From: Diplodia intermedia
Lineage: Eukaryota; Ascomycota; Dothideomycetes; Botryosphaeriales; Botryosphaeriaceae
Direction: 5' to 3'
Assembly (NCBI GenBank): GCA_021495925.1
Contig: JAKEKT010000017.1
Coordinates: forward strand, 399,573 to 463,572
Length of the DNA: 64,000 nt
Shown piece by piece: positions 54,948-64,000 of this stretch. The notes beneath the pieces were generated by a model. That model made no database searches. It saw only the letters and a program-made list of their open reading frames with translations, and was not told where the DNA came from. The position numbers and the translations under genes were made by a program. Each line of letters starts with the position of its first letter. The stretch's first letter is position 1.

Positions 54948-55996
54948 GAAGAGGAAATGTCCAGAGCGGGCGGAGGCTCTCTTTATATAGCCCGTCGACT
55001 GGCAGCTGACTGAGCGGCGCTGGATCGCACGCTGGCTCGCACGCTGGCGCCACCGGTCCACCTGCGATCCCTTCGTGTACTTCAGTTTCCATGCAATTTC
55101 TTATCTCCGTCGTGCTATTCCGGATTTGGGGTGGAATCAGGCAGAACGCTCGCTTCTCCTACACCGGGGCGTGGGACCTCGCCAATCAACTTGCGCGAAT
55201 CTGCCGCGCCAAACCCAAACTCCGGAGGCGGTGAGCGTGGGTACACGAAGGGATGGGCAGGGTGGCAGGGGAGTGGATATCGCCGGGTAGGTTGCGTAAT
55301 GTGCAGCGGTGGAACCAAGGGACAGCCCGCGGAGGGACGGGCGCGGGCCGGTGCGATGACGGCATGCCCGGGCGCATGGAGTTCTCTGCCATGTCTCTTG
55401 GGAAGAAGTTGGTTGCGGCCCTGGAGGCGGAGGAGCCGCTTCATGCTCGATCGCGGGTGCCTGCGCCGGTGACGTCGAGGCCCGGTCGGCTGGCGCTGCA
55501 TAGGCGGCCAACGGCGAGGCGACGAGAGCTGACCGCTCGTTATGAAGATATCAGATAGATAGCTCAGTAGGAGTCGCAGCCCAACCTCAGCACTGGATTG
55601 GAAGCCCCGCCATTCGCGCAGGCGCGCCTCCCGCGGCCTCTCGGAAGCTAGCGGCCAGGTCGCCGCGATGCCGGCCTCTGTTTGGCGCCCGCCTCGCAAG
55701 ATGCCACGCGACGCGACTCAGGCCGCTTGCTCGCAGCCTTTCTTCTCATCAAATCGCGGCCGTGATCGCCGCAGCAAGCGTGTTGGGCCGCGCCCCCAAA
55801 GACCAGGCATCCCAAACATGTCCACTCTGCCGCAGTCAGGCGGGGCGGAGCGCATCCCCCGCGACCAACAACGGCGGAACGGTGCAATAAAGCTGCAAGT
55901 CATTCCCATCCTGTCACGTACACCCTCCGCCCTCCAGCTCACCCTCCTGCCATGAGTAGCCAACGTCCGTAGCCCAGCGCGCGATTGCTGCCCGCC
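54948..55996. promoter_or_regulatory. divergent region, U2 snRNA / hypothetical gene
   Basis: About 1.05 kb. Beyond the U2 TATA box the DNA is GC-rich with chance frames on both strands. No further gene recognised. Confidence 0.4.
54981..54990 (-). promoter_or_regulatory. TATA box of the U2 snRNA gene
   Basis: CTATATAAAG on the minus strand, about 34-43 bases upstream of the estimated U2 5' end, a spacing suitable for a Pol II TATA element. Confidence 0.65.
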
Positions 55997-57728
55997 ATGT
56001 CCTTCAAGCTGCCGCCCCTCCAAACCGTAACTCAGTGCGCCTCTCTTGTCACCGCCACCCGAGCAATATGGGAACTTTCTCGCATGGTCCGCCAGAAGAA
56101 GCGGGAGGTCGACCAGACAAGGGAAGTCGAGGACCTGCTGGACGAAATCGAGGACTTCGTCCACGAGGGTGTCCTGACCAAGCGGGAGTGGAAGGCCTTT
56201 TGCTTCACCGTCGAAGAGGCGCTTTCGAAGAAGGAATGCACCCCGCGCGAGGCGCAAGCAAAGGTTCTGGACTTCCTGGAGGCTCTGCATTCCATCGCAC
56301 AAGAGTTCCAGGACGAGGACGGCGCCTACCTATCCGAACCAGAAGGCGTCGACCATCACCGGCACCGCATCGAGCACAAGGCACCGCACCCTCGCCGCGA
56401 CTCCGCCGTGAACACGTCCAGAGAATCCCAGTCGAGATCTCGCACCGCCGCCTATCCGCCTTCGCCACGTCTTCCCCGCTCGCAGACGGCTCCTTCACCC
56501 GATCTACATCTACGCAGAACATCTGCCCCGGTAGTTCATCACCACTACCATGCACCCTCTCCAGGCACTACGGTGCCTGCCACCCGGGGAGAACCTGCCC
56601 CCGGTATCCCCCACGTGCCAGTTGCATTGCCCGGCCAGTCCCAGAATGGTCGGCAGTATAGGCCTCCAAGACACGTGAGCGACCCCCACCTGAATCCGCC
56701 TCTGCCAATGAAGCTTGCTAAATGTAGAAATCTAGTCTTTCGCATCCGCGTCAGCTGCCCCAGCTGCCAGCGGCACCTTCTCGCCGGGAGCTAGTGTAGG
56801 CGCGTTTTCTCCAGGCCATATGCTACCTGACCAACCCACCGGTTACCCTAATGCGCCACCTTGCGTATTTGCTCCAAGCGCTGCCTCTCCCTTCGCAGCT
56901 GGCGCCAGCGGTCCTGCATCTCGTGCATACTCACATGGTGGACATGCAAGTCCGGCTGGGCACCCGTCTCCCACTTTCCATGTAAATGGCACTGCCTCTC
57001 CACCACACCCCAACTACTCAGGCCCACTTCCCGTACCGCCTTCGCGATACTTCACTCAGCAGGGCTGGGTTCCCTTGCCCACGCAGGCCCCAGGGGGTCC
57101 ACCATCTCCAGCGTCAACTGTTCCATCGCACGACTCATGGAGCGCGAACACGACGTTCCCTTTCCCGACTTTTCCTGAGAGTCGTAGCCGAGACCAGGGC
57201 AGTTCCAACAGCAACCGCCCCAGCGCTGGTTCCACCCCTCCCCACTCCCATTCCAGCCCTGTCCACAGAGAATCCACGACGCTGGCCCGGGATTTGCCTC
57301 CCGCGAAGGCTGCTTCAAGTGCAGCATCTTCGCCCGCCGTGCCACCATCACCCATCGGTTCAACAAGCGCCTACGCAAATGGCCCGAGCAGTCAGCAGGG
57401 CAGTCCTCGTGGCTTCATGAGTCCGACCCAAGAGGCTCAGGCACAGCGTACAGCGGCTGCGAAGCTTCGCGAACACGAGCGCCGACAGAGTCATGTCCAG
57501 ACCCTTTCCGAGGAGATAGGTGTGCCCAACATAGACATTCCGCCGCCGCCGAATGCAGCATATCGCCAGCAGCAAAGGCCGTCAGTCAACTGGGCCAGTG
57601 GCTTCGATGATGACGGGAAGGTCAACGATACTAAGCAGACGACCCCGCCTACGGACTCGGTCTCGGAGGCAGGAACGTATATGAACCCTACTGGTGACAA
57701 GAACAAGAGGCGACGGAGGAGACAATGA
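55997..57728 (+). CDS. hypothetical protein with N-terminal helical domain and long disordered tail
   Basis: Two exons: 55997-56674 and 56736-57728 (556 residues). Residues 1-110 look like a compact helical domain (VTQCASLVTATRAIWELSRM, then QTREVEDLLDEIEDFVHEGV, KREWKAFCFTVEEALSKKEC, PREAQAKVLDFLEALHSIAQ). The rest is Pro/Ser/His-rich with many PPSP and SPT motifs and a basic end (KNKRRRRRQ) that could be a nuclear signal. The intron (GTGAGC donor, TTGCTAAAT branch, ATCTAG acceptor) was chosen because it keeps frame and has ordinary size; reading through hits a stop at 56794. I do not recognise the family or know a function. Confidence 0.72.
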
Positions 57729-58431
57729 TCCGATTGAGCCACATTCCGTATGTTGAAAGGTCACTTGAAGAGGATATACCTCTTCGCACGAAAGCAAATG
57801 TCAATCGGCCTCGATGGTAGACTTTGGACCTCGGCATCTGCTCATCTAATTCCATCAGCTACACCAAGCATTGGTCTTTTCTTGGTCATGCTCTCATCCT
57901 TTTTTCTTTCCTTATTGTGCACCTAACGGCTTGCCGTATCACTGCACATCCAACTCTCTTCTTTCTTGCTGTATGGTACCTATAGTTGCTGTTATATACC
58001 CTCTCAATTTGCCTAACCTGATGATATATTAGCGCGGACTTAGTAGATAGTATGAGAAGTTGGGGCATCAACTTTAGAATGTGATTCTGTTCAAAGTGCT
58101 TCGATGAAGCTACACAGAGAAATTGAGGGCAGAACGAATCTACTTAGTACGTAGACCTCACCACAGCCGTGACTGTGAGATTATGCTGTCATGCTATCAT
58201 GTATGCTGGCTTAATCCGAATGTTGACGCTTCCATGTCTTCGCATCAGCCTTGCCGTAAGAGACAGGAAGTCACTCTGACGGCACATTTTGCTTATGAAT
58301 AAGGCATTGGCTGCTCGCATTGTCGAACTAGTAACTGTGCCGATGCAAAAGCTGACGCCCACGAATCTGTTGAAATGCACGATGGCCTACACTACTTCCA
58401 GGCAAGGACCACACCCCTTCAAGCTCTGACC
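57729..58431. other. convergent intergenic region
   Basis: About 700 bases between two 3' ends, T-rich around 57880-58030. No gene seen. Confidence 0.45.
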
Positions 58432-60582
58432 TCAACGCCTTGAGCCCCGACTCCGGCTCCTGCTCCTATCTCTCCTCCGATCCCTATCCCTCTCTCTACT
58501 CCTGTTCCGATCATCCCTCGAGTTCCCTCCCGCTCTGCCACCGCCAGGGATGTACCGATCGATGTCACCACGGCTCCTGTAGTCGCGATCTCTCTCTCTA
58601 TCTCTATCCCGGTCACGATCGCGATCTCTATCCCTAAATTCCCGGTCCCGGTCCCTATCGCGGTCTCGGTCCCTATCTCTATCCCTCCTCGAGCCTCCGC
58701 TGCCGGGTATGTACCTATCCGTCTCGGGAGGACTCCTGCTCCTCGACCTACCGCCCCTGAAACCGCTCCTTCGTGGCGCCGGGCTTCGACTCCCACCGCG
58801 GTAGCGGCCACCGGACGGACTGCGCGAGCGGTTGCGGTAGCTGCTGCGCCTATCGTATCGGTCACCGCGATCGCGAGCATCATAGAAGCGGCTAGACCGA
58901 CGGCGATCATCGTCGTAGCGGGAAGAGCGGGGGATGCTTGGAGAGCGCGAGTGGTGGCGGTTGCGGCGCGATGCGGTGGCACGACTACGCGAGCGCGAGT
59001 GGCCACCCCGGTGTGAATCTTTGTCTCTGGAGCGAGAGCGTTCGCCGCGGCGCGACTCGCGGTCGTGGTCACGCTCAGCGCGTGAGGAGCGGATTGAGCC
59101 CGTAACAGATGGGGCACGGACGGACCGAGCGTCTTCTTTGGTGCACTCTTCTTTCTTGAAAATAAGCGGTTCTTCCTTTCTCAGTATAGTGTCCTCAGGC
59201 TTCGGCGTGGTGGGAGAAGGAATGGGCGCCTTGTCCTTGGAGTCCAGCCTTGCTAGGCGCTGAGCTGCAGGGTCGCGCGGTACGATGGACTTAGGGACCA
59301 GTGACTTGCGGCTGGGCGGCTCCAAAGAACTAGACCTCTCCAGTTCAGGGCGCTGACGGGATTTTTCGAGCGCTTTGCTCTCTTCAAGAAGCAGGCTAAG
59401 GGCTTCTTCATCCGATATTTTGACCTCCTCGGCAGTCTTTTCAATCTTATCAGTCTCCTCAGCTGGCTTGCCGCGGTCCGGAGAAGAAGGGCGCGCCTCC
59501 GGAGTGGGTGATGGTCGCCTTTCCTTGCTCCGATCTCTGTGCTTGTCCCCACTTCTGCTCTTATCCGTATGCTTGTCCTTACTTCTGTCTCTACTCCGGT
59601 CCCTACTTTTGGCCCTGTATCTGCCTCTGCTCGTGTCCCTGCTTGTCGATCTGCGGCGTCTGTCTCGGTCCCGGTCCCGCTCATAACGGCGGGAGCGCTC
59701 ACGCTCGTATTCCTCATCCTCACGACGTCGTTTTTCACGCCGTTCCTCCCTCTCACGCTCCCACTGTCTCTCTCTCTCCCGACGTTCTTCGCGCTCCCGT
59801 TCATACTCGCGCTGACGCTCGGCCTCCCTCTCCTCGCGCAGTCTGCGGCGAGCTTCCTCACGCTCTTGGCGTTCCTTCTCCCTTCTTTCCTCCTCCTCGC
59901 GCTTGCGGCGACGCTCCTCCTCTACCTTTTTCTTCTCCTCACGTTCCCGCTGCTCCTCCATCTCCAAGCGGGCGTCGCGGGCCTTCTGTCGGACTTCACG
60001 GCGCTGCTCGGCTTCCCTCAAATAATCATCCTCCGTCTTACTACCGCGGAAGAGCTCTTCATTTGCGGCTTCATCTCCAATATCGGCACGACGGATCTCG
60101 CGCATACGGGCCTCGGCGCCGGCTTGCTCCTCGAGGACGGAGTGGAGGATGTCGCGCACACGAGTTTCGGCGGCGCGGTAGATTTCGCTACGCTCGGCGG
60201 CACCTTCCAGCAGGGGAGCGGCTATGCGACGATCTTTGGAGAGGAGGGTGGGGTTGCGGGTGGTCTCGCTCTCGCCAAGCTCCTCCAGCGACTGGATGAG
60301 GGTGGGCTTCGCATCCTATCGGCGTTGTGGTCAGCAAGCGTAGGGTAGAGATAAGAAGATATGATGGCTCACACTCTGTTCAAACTTGTTGAAAGCATCC
60401 TTGCGCAAGGTGTCGAACTCGCCCTTCTTCTTGAAGGTATGCAGGATAGCCTCAATGGCAGCGCGCTTGTTCTGAGTGAGCGGCAGGTCGGAGGTCTTGA
60501 GCTTTTTGCGGGCGGTGACGGGGTCGGGCAGCGCGTCGGCCTCTTGCCCGAGCGAGCGCTTGTGTCGGTCGACTTGGGCCAT
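58432..60582 (-). CDS. shg1: COMPASS component Shg1-domain protein with long RS/RD-rich tail
   Basis: Two exons on the minus strand: 60582-60373 and 60315-58432 (697 residues). Residues about 30-125 match the BOD1/SHG1 domain (ILHTFKKKGEFDTLRKDAFN, KPTLIQSLEELGESE, LLEGAAERSEIYRAAETRVR). Shg1 is a subunit of the Set1/COMPASS histone H3 Lys4 methyltransferase in yeast, where the protein is only about 140 residues. Here a highly charged coiled-coil-like Glu/Arg block (about 165-260) and then Arg-Ser and Arg-Asp repeats fill the remaining 400 or more residues, as in splicing regulators. The tail also carries KKEE/PSP motifs. The junction FEQS-DAKPTL is in frame and lies inside the domain, which supports the model. 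Confidence 0.85.
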
Positions 60583-60859
60583 GGTGTGGTGTTGCGACGT
60601 TGCGCGAGGGGACGCGAAAGAATGTCGCGGTCGCAGCGGCGATGGCGGATGGACGAATAGCAGTGGAGCCGGACCTGCTCACTCGCGCTAAGACGGTCGG
60701 GGCCGCGGCAGCCGCAACAACGCAACCTAGGTCGAGGGCACTGCTTCCACCTCCAATACCACCACCCCCACACGCCCGATCCCTGCCGAGCAGCCACGCC
60801 CGATAGCCCGCTGCTGTTCACCTCTTCGCACGCTTGCAGCCCACGCCCCCCGTCACACA

Positions 60860-61200
60860 ATGGTCTCCAAGGTTCTCTTCTGGAGCGGCTTCGGTACGCC
60901 TGTCCGGACTCCTCATCCGCCGCACCACCGCTGGCTGTGTCCGCGTGAGCCGGCATTGGCTGACCTGTCGTCGCTTCCACAGGTGTCGCTGTCCGGCTAT
61001 GGCAGCTGGGCATGGAGATGCGCCCGTTCTTCAACAAGGGCTCGCTCTGGGCCTACCCTCTGTACGCGACCATCGGAGGCAGCTTCGGCTACTGGCTGCA
61101 GGGCGTCGAGTCCCGCCAGTACAAGCTCCTCGCCGACCGGAAAGATGCTCTGCTCGAGAAGCGCGCCCGCGTTGCCGAGCAGGAGAAGACCGCCGCATAA
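60860..61200 (+). CDS. small mitochondrial-type membrane protein, possibly a complex I accessory subunit
   Basis: Two exons, 60860-60893 and 60983-61200, give 83 residues: a short hydrophobic start (MVSKVLFWSGFGVAVRLWQL), a second hydrophobic segment (LWAYPLYATIGGSFGYWLQG) and a charged helix (DRKDALLEKRARVAEQEK). The layout and the helix after the span resemble small accessory subunits of NADH:ubiquinone oxidoreductase (NDUFB1 or the fungal 6-10 kDa type). That is a resemblance, not a firm call. The first exon is only 34 bases. The G|GTACGC donor and CCACAG acceptor join in frame to give GFGVAVRLW. It starts 277 bases from the Shg1 gene, sharing a short divergent promoter. Confidence 0.72.
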
Positions 61201-61748
61201 GACTGGGAAGTGCAAAGGGAGCGATCTGGGAGGAATTGGCAGACAACGAAAAATCGACATGGCGCAAACATCGAGGCGGAGGAAAATGCAGGCAGGCACA
61301 CTGCGGACCGGCTTGTACTACCCCAGGGAATGGGGGCTATCATATCTGAGGTGCTCAAGTGCACATCTATCCGATGCATGTGATGCCGGGGCCAAACCAG
61401 CCCGCGGCGCACAGAGCTCGAAATACACCTTTTTCTCAATTGCCAAGCGTGCATCTCATCGGCGTCGTGATATGGGTTGGCGGCGACAGCGCGTAGGCGA
61501 TGACGTTGCAGCCTATAATTGTCGGCACCGGCGTCGCGCGTTGTGTCTCCCCTTCCGGCCAAAGTGCCAGCCAGCGCCCGAACGGCACCGCCAACTATCC
61601 CTCGCGTTCTCTGCCATGCAAGGTGCCCTCTTCGCGTGAGCTTTGCTTCCCAAACGTGTTCTGCTCGCGGGCCCGTGAAGCCCCGCTTATCTTCCTCCAT
61701 TGCTGCCGCGCCTCGCAGCGCTCGCGTCTTCTGCCGTCTCGATCCACC
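61201..61748 (+). other. intergenic region between two plus-strand genes
   Basis: About 550 bases; 3' UTR then CT-rich promoter and 5' UTR of the next gene. No distinct element. Confidence 0.45.
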
Positions 61749-63325
61749 ATGGCACTGCCTATCCTTGGAGAGTCGATCAAACCCAAGGGGATCGTCGTCT
61801 TCTCCGGCGGAAGTGCTGCGAACAACCTAGTCGACGTGTTCAGGACGGTTGCCGAACGGAAGCAATGCTCTCTAAGCTACGTCATTCCCATCAGCGATAA
61901 CGGGGGCAGCACGTCGGAGCTCATCCGCGTCTTTGGGGGCCCAGGTGAGCGTGCATCGGCCGGGTGAGCGCTACTCGCTGACGGAATCCAGGCATCGGTG
62001 ATTTGCGGAGTGCGTCCAGCCCACCCGGCTAAGTCCTTTCTGTTGCCCTAACCCGCCTCGCAGGTCGTCTCGTCCGACTCATTCCTGAGAACGGAGACCC
62101 GGAAAGAGCCGCCGTCAAGGCCTTCTTCAACCATCGGCTTTGCTTGGACGCTGATGGAGCAAGGCATGAGTGGCTCGACATAGTCGAGGCCCGTCACGAG
62201 CTGTGGAACAACGTCTCTTCGGAGAAGAAGGAGCTGATTCGCTCGTTCCTGAACTTACTGAATCTGGAGATCGTGAAGAGACTCCGACCAACCTCCACTT
62301 TCAACTTTTCGTCTGCCAGCATCGGCAATCTCTTTCTCACCGGGTAACCAAAGCTTGCAGCCTCTGATTTTCGAAAGCCCCTCCTGACCTCCTACAGTGC
62401 CCGTCTCTTCTCTGGCAGTCTTGAATCAGCCATATACCTTCTCAGCAGCATCTGCGGCGTGCCGTCTAACACTGCCGTCCTTCCTGCCATCAACACCAAC
62501 TTCTCACACCACATCAGTGCCGGCCTCGCCAACGGCACCGCCATCACTGGTCAGAATGCCATTTCACACCCCTCAGAGCCCACCGCTCTTCCCGACATGA
62601 CCTCCAAACCCCCGGATGACACCGAGGACGACGACATTGTCGAAGACGCCAACCTTCCCGGCTCTCTTCCCATGCTCCGTAAGCCAAACATCATCTTCAG
62701 TAAGGCCGAAGAAGAAGACCTCCCCGCTCGTATCGACCGCATTTGGTACATCAACCCTTATGGCCAAGAGATTCGGCCGCCGGCCAATCCGAAAGTTGTC
62801 TCAGCTATCGCCAACGACAGCCAGGCTGTCGTCTACAGCATCGGTTCGCTGTACACCTCCATCATCCCCTCGCTGATACTACGAGGAGTCGGCGCCGCCA
62901 TCGCCGCGACTCCGGCCGTACGACACAAGATTTTGATTTTAAATAGCACCGTTGACCGTGAGACAGGACCGTCGTCCCAGCCGTTCGGCGCACTAGATTT
63001 TGTCGCCGCCATTGCCAGAGCGGGTGCCGAAAGTAGGGCACGCGGTGGAGCAGATACCATCACACCCCTGGAGTACAGGAAGTACGTGACACATGTCATT
63101 CACCTCGAGGGTGCTGGCACGCCTGGTGTGAACAGAGCCGAGTTGGCGGTACTGGGTATCGAGACAGTGCGGCTGTATGGAAGAAGAGTCGGCGGAAGCG
63201 GGGGCCAAGGAGAGGGATTCCTGAGGTATGACGAGAATGCGCTTACCCAGGCGCTGGAGGTGGTTATTGGCGGTGGGAAGGATTTAAGAGGTGATAGAAG
63301 CAGGAGAAACACGTTGGATAATTAG
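61749..63325 (+). CDS. YvcK/CofD-like (UPF0052) protein
   Basis: Four exons: 61749-61944, 61992-62009, 62064-62343 and 62398-63325 (473 residues). The Rossmann-like signature is VVFSGGSAANNLVDVFRTVA and the family motif SDNGGSTSELIRVFGGPGIGDLRSRLVRLIP runs across two introns and an 18-base micro-exon (61992-62009, encoding IGDLR and flanking partial codons). Later conserved parts are NFSSASIGNLFLTGARLFSG and VVYSIGSLYTSIIPSLILRG. In bacteria YvcK binds UDP-GlcNAc and affects carbon metabolism and cell shape, and CofD transfers phospholactate in coenzyme F420 synthesis. The function of fungal members is not established. A disordered acidic insert (KPPDDTEDDDIVEDANLPGS) interrupts the fold. Confidence 0.88.
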
Positions 63326-63814
63326 CTGGCGTAGCTCCTATCGCTTCTATTTGCGGCGACAATAGATTCATAGAGCTACAGTAGATGATACAAGACAGCA
63401 CAAGTCTCCCAGTGACCCGTTCTCCTCCTCAACCTGCCAATCCAAAGCAATATAAGCAAAGCTACAGCGAGATTCGATCCCATCATAGCCGCGAAACATC
63501 CGTATGCCATGAGTAATGTGTACCATGACAAGCACATATTTTTTTTAAGGCAAAGGACAACACGGAGACGGTGCCGGCGTTCTCGGCCGGTGCCCCAAAT
63601 GACCACTTTACGTACACCTCCGGAAGAATACAGGCCGCACATCACACCATCCACACGAGTGTCCCAATGGCCTAGTACATAGAAGTACAGAAAGTCCGCA
63701 TCATGCTGATACCTACGGGCTGCTCCACTGCATCAGTATGGCTTGCGGCTTGCTTGATGCCCACTTGTTTCCACTTACACTTTCCCAGGATCCTGCATCG
63801 CCTTATTGAGATGT
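63326..63814. other. convergent intergenic region at the right end
   Basis: About 490 bases between two 3' ends, with a T-run at 63540-63546. No gene seen. Confidence 0.45.
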
Positions 63815-64000
63815 TTAACCCCCCCCTCCTCCCTCTCGCTCCCTACCACCGCCGCCGCCACCTACGCCCCCGCCTCCAGCCCCGCCGCCAGTGCCACCAC
63901 CGCCGTCTCTTTTGAGGAATGCAGCTGCAGGGTCGGCGAGCGCGAGACCTCTGTCCGTCATCCCAGAGGGTGATAGCGTTGCCAATAACAGCGGTGGTGG
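63815..64000 (-). CDS. C-terminal fragment of an unknown protein with a poly-Gly tail
   Basis: Minus-strand frame open from the right edge to a TAA at 63815-63817 (62 codons incl. stop). The visible part reads SPSGMTDRGLALADPAAAFL followed by a tail of Gly runs with RERE near the end. The gene starts outside the window. The Gly tail corresponds to a C/G-rich repeat in the DNA, so frame choice rests mainly on the non-repetitive first 30 residues. Confidence 0.5.
   Translation of the reverse strand, partial: PPPLLLATLSPSGMTDRGLALADPAAAFLKRDGGGGTGGGAGGGGVGGGGGGREREGGGGG

Noticed and set aside
59508..60348. Two long plus-strand frames over the Shg1 gene
   Set aside because: Low-complexity shadows of the Arg/Glu-rich codons on the other strand.
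1..64000. CRISPR arrays, insertion sequences, retroelements, rRNA or 5S genes
   Set aside because: No regularly spaced repeats, transposase or reverse-transcriptase motifs, long terminal repeats or rRNA sequences were found on reading through.

Overview
The window is nuclear DNA of a filamentous ascomycete (Pezizomycotina; Dothideomycetes is my best guess from overall protein character, not demonstrated). The evidence is short introns of about 47-90 bases with GT...CTNAY...AG signals, GC-rich intergenic DNA, and fungal forms of familiar proteins: a vacuolar armadillo protein, Spg1-type GTPase, SfaD-type G-beta, a CCCH protein, RPC4 and Gpi11. It contains a split tRNA-Met and a spliceosomal U2 snRNA gene. 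No mobile element, CRISPR array, prophage or biosynthetic cluster was seen.

Layout. 1-13 kb: tail of an unknown gene, ribosome-assembly factor RRB1 (-), septation GTPase Spg1 (+), a 3.4 kb gene-poor stretch, a long ADF-H/PH-like protein (-) and the uric-acid-pathway OHCU decarboxylase (+). 13-25 kb: a CCCH zinc-finger protein (-), an Irc22/TRAP-alpha-like ER protein (+), an MFS transporter (-) with a tandem GATA-site array upstream, and VAC8 (-). 24-35 kb: a CAMK-like kinase (+), an 84-residue membrane protein (+), a phosducin-like protein (-) and the G-protein beta subunit (-). 35-46 kb: an ADAL-type deaminase (+), a DUF4211-like nuclear protein (+), a small unknown (-), ribosomal protein uS14/S29 (+), a mucin-like membrane protein (+) and a D-arabinose dehydrogenase-like aldo-keto reductase (+). 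46-55 kb: an NmrA-like reductase (+), tRNA-Met (-), Pol III subunit RPC4 (-), PIG-F/Gpi11 (-), translin (-) and U2 snRNA (-). 55-64 kb: an unknown disordered protein (+), an Shg1-domain protein with a very long RS/RD tail (-), a small mitochondrial-type membrane protein (+), a YvcK/CofD-like protein (+) and the glycine-rich end of a gene running off the window (-).

Most genes are housekeeping and there is no operon-like arrangement. The functional neighbourhood that stands out is the tandem pair phosducin-like/G-beta, whose products are expected to interact. Almost all genes needed splice modelling. I placed introns by reading splice signals and by requiring frame continuity and family-like sequence across each junction. 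Features worth attention are two probable GC-AG introns, many tiny terminal exons, an 18-base micro-exon and one intron that is open in frame.
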